This document shows positions 5,899 to 10,455 of a stretch of 10,455 nt of DNA, in pieces. The DNA comes from Planctomycetota bacterium (GTDB lineage Bacteria > Planctomycetota > MHYJ01 > JACQXL01). The notes below the pieces were generated by a model that had not been told where the DNA came from, did not search any database, and worked only from the letters and a program-made list of their open reading frames with translations. The stretch is from the NCBI GenBank assembly GCA_016208805.1, contig JACQXL010000227.1, positions 1-10,455 on the forward strand, read 5' to 3'. Both the position numbers and the translations under genes were made by a program. The stretch's first letter is position 1, and each line of letters opens with the position of its first letter.

Positions 5899-6749
5899 TA
5901 GAAATCACCTTCCTCGGCTCGGGCACCGGCATACCTGATGTCCGGCGCGCCTCGCCCGGGATACTGGTCAAAAGCAACAACAACTATATCCTGATGGACT
6001 CCGGCCCGGGCGCATTACGACAACTGGCTAAACTCAAACTCAACTCAAACCGGATAGGCTACATTCTCTATACCCATCTCCACCCTGACCATACGACTGA
6101 TTTGATTGCCTTTCTGTTCAGCGCCAGATATCAGATACTGCCCGCCAGCCCTAAAGATACGTTCACAGCCGCAACACAACGGTTTATCCAGACGCATAAA
6201 CGCGGCTTCAGAACTGCCCCATTAACCATCATCGGCCCCAAAGGACTCAAGAAATTCTACCGTCAACTTATGACTTTGTACGGCCCCTGGCTAAAACCGG
6301 TTTCATACAAATTAACCATCAGGGAAGTCCTTGACTCGTCATTCAAGATAGGCGATTTGCGGATAGCGTCAGTCCAGATGCAGCACCAAAAGTTCAGCGT
6401 CGGCTACCGGCTGACCACCCCGTCCAATAGGTCCGTGGCCTATTCAGGTGATACCGAATATTGCCCGGGCGTGGTCAAACTCGCCCGTAACGCCGATATC
6501 CTGATAACCGAATGCTCGGCGCCGGACGAAGTCCCGATGCCCTATCACCTGACGCCGTCTGCCATCGCCCGGATTATGGCCGAATCCGGCGCGCGAAGTC
6601 GCAACGGAGTCCCGATTATTTCGGGGAGAAAGGTCATCCTCACCCACCTCTATCCGCTCTGCGCCGAACACGATATCGTCAAACAGGTGAAACGGAATTG
6701 GCCCGGCCCTGTCAAACTCGCCGCCGACCTGATGCGCTTCCGCCTGTAA
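5895..6749 (+). CDS. RNase Z-like metallo-beta-lactamase fold hydrolase
   Basis: The 284-residue product has the RNase Z/ElaC layout. It has an N-terminal strand MIEITFLGSGTGIPD, the zinc motif THLHPDH (His61, His63, Asp65, His66), a third ligand His164 (QMQHQ), YSGDTEY (Asp186), the ECS strand end (205-208), YHLTP (217-221) and LTHLYP (His251). Members are zinc phosphodiesterases; some process tRNA 3' ends and others act on small phosphodiesters. The nearby tRNA-Ala has an encoded CCA, so it does not need RNase Z to expose its 3' end. I therefore leave the substrate open and give no gene symbol. Residues 234-244 (RSRNGVPIISG) look like an in-frame insertion between AESGA and KVILTH. It overlaps the MFS stop and is probably in one operon with it. 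Confidence 0.85.
   Translation: MIEITFLGSGTGIPDVRRASPGILVKSNNNYILMDSGPGALRQLAKLKLNSNRIGYILYTHLHPDHTTDLIAFLFSARYQILPASPKDTFTAATQRFIQTHKRGFRTAPLTIIGPKGLKKFYRQLMTLYGPWLKPVSYKLTIREVLDSSFKIGDLRIASVQMQHQKFSVGYRLTTPSNRSVAYSGDTEYCPGVVKLARNADILITECSAPDEVPMPYHLTPSAIARIMAESGARSRNGVPIISGRKVILTHLYPLCAEHDIVKQVKRNWPGPVKLAADLMRFRL
6594..6626. repeat. Possible in-frame repeat insertion in the metallo-beta-lactamase gene
   Basis: These 33 bases encode RSRNGVPIISG, where family members normally run straight from a helix (IMAESGA) into the strand KVILTHLYP. They contain a small palindrome, CCCGA-TTATT-TCGGG (6611-6625). The extra segment is a multiple of three and leaves both flanking motifs intact. Confidence 0.35.
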
Positions 6750-6757
6750 AAGAATGC

Positions 6758-6786
6758 TTGACATCATCTCTGAAATATTGTATATA
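6758..6786 (+). promoter_or_regulatory. Sigma-70-type promoter of the chaperonin pair
   Basis: A perfect -35 TTGACA (6758-6763), 17-base spacer and TATATA (6781-6786) predict a start near 6793. This leaves a leader of about 84 bases before the first chaperonin. The leader contains the palindrome CCCGTACGGG (6837-6846). No CIRCE dyad and no sigma-32-like promoter is visible, so classical heat-shock control is not evident. Confidence 0.65.
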
Positions 6787-6876
6787 GATTAATCCTTAAT
6801 AACCTAAAACCAATTCTAAAGTAGACCGATAAACCGCCCGTACGGGTGCTTAATCCGTTTACTACAGGAGGCGAAT

Positions 6877-8550
6877 ATGGCAAAAGAGATATATTTCGAT
6901 GACAAGGCCCGTATGGCCATCAAGAGCGGCATCACCAAATCGGCCCGGGCGGTGAAATACACCTTCGGCCCGGGCGGCCGGAGCGCTTTAATCGACCGCG
7001 GCTGGGGCAGCCCAACCGTCACCCGCGACGGCGCCAGCGTCATTAACGAAATAGAACTGACCAACCCCTACGAAAACCTGGGCGCACAGATGGTTAAAGA
7101 AGCCGCCTCCAAGACCAACGATAACACCGGCGACGGCTCCACCACCACTTCAGTCCTGGTCGAAGCCATCTTCGCCGAAGGCCTCAAATACGTCACCGCC
7201 GGCGCCAATGCCATGGCCGTCGCGCGCGGCATCAGGAAATCGGTTGAATATATCACCGGGGAACTCAAAAAGATTGCCAAACCGGCAGACTCCAACGACA
7301 TCATCCAACAGGTCGCGGCTATCGCCGCATCCAACGACCAATCCATCGGCTCGCTGGTCGCCCTGGCCATGGCCAAGGCAACAAAGGAAGGCGTGGTCAC
7401 CATAGAGGAAGGCAAAGGCTTTGAGACCGATGTCAAGGTAGTTGAGGGAATGCAGTTTGACCGAGGCTATATCTCGCCTTATTTCGTCAATAAGCAGGAA
7501 ACAATGGAGTCCGTCTTTGACGAACCGTATATCCTGATTCTCGAAGACAAACTCGCCAACGCCCAGGAACTGATTCCTCTGATGGAAAAACTGTCCAAAG
7601 AGAAGGCGTCATTAGTCATTATCGCCGAAGAAGTTGAAGGCGATGCCCTGTCCCTCCTGGTCGTCAACAAGGTCAAACGCATCCTCAACTGCGCCGCGGT
7701 CAAGGCGCCCGGCTACGGCGACAGCCGCAAGGATATGCACGAAGACATCGCCGTCATGACCGGCGGCAAAGCCGTATTCAAGGACCTGGGCACCGACCTC
7801 AAAAAAATAGACATGGAATCCTTAGGCCGCGCCAAGAAGGTGGTCATAGATTCCGAGAACACCACCATCGTTGAAGGCGCCGGTTTGACCAAGTCAATCA
7901 AGGCGCGCACCGAAAAGATAAGGGCCGAGATAAAAAGAACCGACTCCGATTACGACCGCGAGAAACTGCAGGAACGGCTGGCCCGCTTCGCCGGCGGCCT
8001 GGCTCAGATTAATGTCGGCGCGGCTACCGAGACCGAACTGAAAGAAAAGAAAGACCGCACCGAATCAGCCCTGGCCGCGGTCAAGGCCGCCATTGATGAA
8101 GGCGTCGTTCCGGGCGGCGGCGTAACTCTGGTCCGGCTGACCGATACGTTGGAAAAACTCAAGATTGAAGGCGATGAGAAATTCGGCGTTGATATCGTCC
8201 GCCGGGCGCTGGAGATACCCTTCCGGCAGCTGGCCGAAAACGCCGGATATGACCCGTCCACTGCCCTGCGAAACGTAAAATCATCCGATAAACCCAACTA
8301 CGGATTTGACGTCCGGACCGGCGAATACACCGACCTGGCCAAACGCGGAATCCTCGACCCGGTCAAGGTCATCCGAACCGCACTGCAGAACGCATCATCC
8401 GTAGCCGAACTACTCCTGACCACCAACGCCGCGGTGATTGAGATTAAGGAAGAAGGCGGAGACAAGATGCCCCCTATGCCCCCGGGTGGAATGGGCGGGA
8501 TGGGAGGCATGGGCGGAATGGGTGGCATGGGCGGAATGATGGGAATGTAA
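6877..8550 (+). CDS. groEL: Chaperonin GroEL paralogue 1 (GGM tail; catalytic Asp replaced by Ser)
   Basis: This 557-residue group I chaperonin would form heptameric rings that fold proteins with GroES in the cytoplasm. Family features are VKYTFGPGGR (27-35), TRDG (49-52), NTGDGSTTT (83-91), the substrate and GroES-binding apical segment FDRGYISPYF (194-203), AAVKAPGYGD (273-282), VPGGG (411-415), GILDP (491-495) and a long Gly-Gly-Met tail (537-557). The segment aligned with E. coli RVEDAL reads RTESAL, so the hydrolytic Asp398 is Ser397. Other changes near the nucleotide are GPGGR for GPKGR, and FDVR where NAAT is found in E. coli. AGGAGG (6866-6871) precedes the ATG by five bases. It has its own promoter and shares an operon with the second chaperonin. 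Binding of ATP and substrate seems preserved, but hydrolysis is probably slow; that is inference. Confidence 0.95.
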   Translation: MAKEIYFDDKARMAIKSGITKSARAVKYTFGPGGRSALIDRGWGSPTVTRDGASVINEIELTNPYENLGAQMVKEAASKTNDNTGDGSTTTSVLVEAIFAEGLKYVTAGANAMAVARGIRKSVEYITGELKKIAKPADSNDIIQQVAAIAASNDQSIGSLVALAMAKATKEGVVTIEEGKGFETDVKVVEGMQFDRGYISPYFVNKQETMESVFDEPYILILEDKLANAQELIPLMEKLSKEKASLVIIAEEVEGDALSLLVVNKVKRILNCAAVKAPGYGDSRKDMHEDIAVMTGGKAVFKDLGTDLKKIDMESLGRAKKVVIDSENTTIVEGAGLTKSIKARTEKIRAEIKRTDSDYDREKLQERLARFAGGLAQINVGAATETELKEKKDRTESALAAVKAAIDEGVVPGGGVTLVRLTDTLEKLKIEGDEKFGVDIVRRALEIPFRQLAENAGYDPSTALRNVKSSDKPNYGFDVRTGEYTDLAKRGILDPVKVIRTALQNASSVAELLLTTNAAVIEIKEEGGDKMPPMPPGGMGGMGGMGGMGGMGGMMGM

Positions 8551-8570
8551 GCTAGTAAGGAGATAAAATT

Positions 8571-10196
8571 ATGCAGAAACAACTAATGTTTGACGACGAA
8601 GCCCGTCACAAGATTCTGGCCGGCTCCAAGGCGATGTTTGATACCATCCGGACAACGCTCGGCCCGACCGGCCGAAACGTCCTGATTGACAAATCATTCG
8701 GCAACCCCGAAGTCGTCAAGGACGGCAACACCATCTCCAAGGAGATAGAACTGCCCGACCCGTTTGAGAATATGGGCGCCAAGATGGTGGCCGAGGCGTC
8801 ATCCAAGACATCCGACGTGGTCGGCGACGGCACCGCCACCGCGGCCATCCTGACCCATACGCTCTACGAAAAGGGCTTGAAATATATCACCGCCGGCGCC
8901 AACCCGGTCAGCATCAAGAAAGGCATTGAGCGCGCCACCCAGACCGTGGTTGACAATCTCAAGGATATGAGCGTCCCGGTCAAGAATAAATCCGATTACG
9001 AACACATCGCCGCCATCTCGGCCAATTATAACCAGACCATCGGCGCGATGATTGCCGATGCCATGGACAAGGTCGGCAAGGAAGGCGTGATTACCGTGGA
9101 AGAAGGCAAGGCCCGGGAAACGGTCCTGGAATTCACCGACGGCCTGATGTTTGACAAGGGCTACATCTCGCCCTATTTCATCACCGACCCGGACAAACTC
9201 ACCTGCGTGCTCAACGACCCCTACATCCTGCTCTACGAGAAAAAGATTACCAATATCCAGGAGATGGTGCCGCTGCTGGAAAGCGTCGTCCAGGTCGGCG
9301 CGTCGCTGTTGATTATCGCCGAAGAGGTGGAAAACGAGGCGCTGACCACGTTGGTGATGAACCGACTCCAGGGCGTGCTCAAGTGCTGCGCTGTCAAGGC
9401 CCCAGCATTCGGCGACCGCAAGAAATCTATGATGGAAGACATCGCCGTCGTCACCAGCGGCAAGGCGTTCTTAGAAGATTTAGGCGTCAAACTGGAAGAC
9501 ATCAAACTCAACGACCTGGGCCGGGCCAAGTCCGTTAAAATAGACAAAGACAACACTACTATCATCGGCGGCGCGGGCAAGAAGTCCGCCATTGACACCC
9601 GTATCAACCAGATTCGGCATCAGATTAAGGCGACCACATCTAACTACGACAAGGAAAAATTTGAAGAGCGGCTGGCCAAGCTGGCCGGCGGCGTGGCCAT
9701 CATCCGGGTCGGCGCCACGACCGAGACCGAGCTCAAGGACAGGAAATCGCTGATACAGAACGCGGTCAATTCAACCAAGGCGGCCCGCGACGAAGGCATC
9801 GTCCCGGGCGGCGGCATCGCGTACCTCAAGACCGCGTCCGTGCTGGCTAAACTGGAAAAGGACACCGAAGACACGGACGAGAAATTCGGCATCCGCATCG
9901 TGGCCGAGGCGCTGGAAACACCGCTCAAGCAGATTGCCCACAACACCGGCCAGGACGGCTCTATGGTCGTGGCCGAGGTCAAGGAGCGCAACGTCGCGGG
10001 TAAGGAACATACCGGCTTTGACGCGGCTACCGGCGAGTTCGTGGATATGATTAAAAAAGGCATCGTTGACCCGACCAAGATGCTCCGGACCGCGTTGCAG
10101 AACGCGGCATCTATTGCCGGGTTGATGCTGGCCTCCCGGACGCTCATAACCGAACTCAAGGACAGCAAGGAAAAGATTACCGGCAGTGTTAGGTAG
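8571..10196 (+). CDS. groEL: Chaperonin GroEL paralogue 2 (no GGM tail; catalytic Asp replaced by Asn)
   Basis: This 541-residue group I chaperonin starts 20 bases after the first, with AAGGAG (8557-8562) eight bases before its ATG, so the two are co-transcribed. Conserved segments are RTTLGPTGRNVLIDKSFG (27-44), VKDG (49-52), VGDGTATAAIL (84-94), FDKGYISPYF (194-203), IIAEEVENEALTTLVMN (248-264), CAVKAPAFGDRKK (273-285), VPGGG (411-415) and GIVDPTK (497-503). At the Asp398 position (E. coli RVEDAL) it has Asn397 (LIQNAV). The GDGTTT loop is GDGTAT, losing the Thr90 equivalent. It ends in a charged KDSKEKITGSVR without the Gly-Gly-Met repeats. Overall it looks closer to canonical GroEL in its N-terminal motifs than paralogue 1, but less so at the active site. 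Hetero-oligomer formation with paralogue 1 is a reasonable guess. Confidence 0.95.
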   Translation: MQKQLMFDDEARHKILAGSKAMFDTIRTTLGPTGRNVLIDKSFGNPEVVKDGNTISKEIELPDPFENMGAKMVAEASSKTSDVVGDGTATAAILTHTLYEKGLKYITAGANPVSIKKGIERATQTVVDNLKDMSVPVKNKSDYEHIAAISANYNQTIGAMIADAMDKVGKEGVITVEEGKARETVLEFTDGLMFDKGYISPYFITDPDKLTCVLNDPYILLYEKKITNIQEMVPLLESVVQVGASLLIIAEEVENEALTTLVMNRLQGVLKCCAVKAPAFGDRKKSMMEDIAVVTSGKAFLEDLGVKLEDIKLNDLGRAKSVKIDKDNTTIIGGAGKKSAIDTRINQIRHQIKATTSNYDKEKFEERLAKLAGGVAIIRVGATTETELKDRKSLIQNAVNSTKAARDEGIVPGGGIAYLKTASVLAKLEKDTEDTDEKFGIRIVAEALETPLKQIAHNTGQDGSMVVAEVKERNVAGKEHTGFDAATGEFVDMIKKGIVDPTKMLRTALQNAASIAGLMLASRTLITELKDSKEKITGSVR

Positions 10197-10202
10197 GACC
10201 AA

Positions 10203-10308
10203 AATGACTAATGTCTAATGACGAAAGAAATCTTAAAGCACCAATGTCTAAATTTAGGCATTAGGGTTTCGTCATTCCTTCGTCATTGAGATTTCGTCAT
10301 TAGTCATT
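10203..10308. repeat. Palindromic intergenic repeat after the chaperonin pair
   Basis: The outer arms are related inverted repeats: AATGACTAATG at 10203-10213 followed by TCTAATGACGAAA, against the complement of 10292-10308 (AATGACTAATGACGAAA). A central near-perfect 20-bp palindrome lies at 10243-10262 (AATGTCTAAA/TTTAGGCATT, one mismatch). TTCGTCATT occurs three times as a direct repeat (from 10268, 10280 and 10293). It is AT-rich and non-coding, unlike the coding DNA beside it. It is not a classical terminator, because the stems are AT-rich and have no T-run. Confidence 0.6.
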
Positions 10309-10333
10309 AAGGTTACCTCACATACCCCACTAA

Positions 10334-10455
10334 GAGCCTATCCGAAAACCTTGATACCAGCACCGCGATACGTAATTAAACCACAGACAAAATGAAGTAA
10401 TCCAATATAATTCTCCGCTTTCTTTTCCCAACGAATAAGGATACGGCGAAACCGA
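10334..10455 (-). mobile_element. IS5-family insertion sequence, 3' end (runs off right edge)
   Basis: The terminal sequence GAGCCTATCCGAAAA starts at 10334 and is typical of IS5-family ends. It is directly preceded by CTAA (10330-10333), which fits the YTAR target duplicated by the IS5 group. The transposase stop lies inside the terminal repeat. The other end and second target copy are outside the window, so the boundary is inferred from one side. Confidence 0.7.
10338..10455 (-). CDS. IS5-family transposase, C-terminal 38 residues
   Basis: The leftward frame reads RFRRILIRWEKKAEN followed by YIGLLHFVCGLITYRGAG and ends at a TAG (10340-10338). FRRILIRWEKKAENY is the conserved C-terminal helix of IS5-family DDE transposases, containing the catalytic glutamate of the YREK-like region and followed by the usual hydrophobic helix with Ala/Cys. 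The remainder of the gene is beyond the right edge. The reading frame is intact over the visible part, so the element may be functional. Confidence 0.8.
   Translation of the reverse strand, partial: RFRRILIRWEKKAENYIGLLHFVCGLITYRGAGIKVFG

Noticed and set aside
6444..6767. Leftward 107-residue ORF opposite the metallo-beta-lactamase gene
   Set aside because: It is a shadow of a gene with clear catalytic motifs on the other strand and has no ribosome site.
6787..6876. CIRCE (HrcA) operator before the chaperonin pair
   Set aside because: No TTAGCACTC/GAGTGCTAA arms are present. Only the short CCCGTACGGG palindrome is seen.
9644..10168. Leftward 174-residue ORF, and a similar one at 9233-9607
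   Set aside because: Both are antisense to the strongly supported second chaperonin. They are low-complexity Ser/Ala/Leu products of codon bias with no family resemblance.
10203..10308. CRISPR-like array from the three TTCGTCATT repeats
   Set aside because: The repeats are only 9 bases with 3-4 base gaps, and sit within a larger palindrome. There are no spacers and no cas genes.

Overview
The window looks like chromosome from an uncultured, Gram-negative-type bacterium. It encodes a sigma-54 activator, a TatD nuclease joined to a radical SAM domain, two group I chaperonins in tandem and a tRNA-Ala, and its intergenic regions are rich in palindromes. This suits deep-branching groups such as Planctomycetota or Omnitrophota, but that placement is only an inference.

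Layout: positions 1-4284 are read leftwards. In transcription order they hold tRNA-Ala(GGC), a TatD/radical SAM gene damaged by an internal deletion plus frameshift, a 660-residue TPR-AAA+-Fis sigma-54 activator, a 473-base gap, a 70-residue small ORF, and the start of a secreted lysine/aspartate/proline-rich protein that runs off the left edge. The 473-base gap holds a perfect -24/-12 sigma-54 promoter, a near-perfect 22-bp dyad that could be the activator's binding site, and two MITE-like palindromic elements. Together these look like a self-contained sigma-54 circuit controlling the small ORF and the secreted protein.

Positions 4462-10196 are read rightwards: an MFS transporter whose stop overlaps the start of an RNase Z-like metallo-beta-lactamase protein, then a sigma-70-type promoter and two chaperonin genes 20 bases apart. 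There is no groES and no CIRCE operator. The window ends with a palindromic repeat and the 3' end of an IS5-family insertion sequence.

The most notable observation is that both chaperonins lack the aspartate equivalent to E. coli GroEL Asp398, which drives ATP hydrolysis: it is Ser in the first and Asn in the second. The first has a GGM-repeat tail and the second has none. This suggests a specialised, possibly hetero-oligomeric and slow-cycling chaperonin pair. The second most notable is the sigma-54 circuit with a palindromic element lying between the putative enhancer and its promoter.
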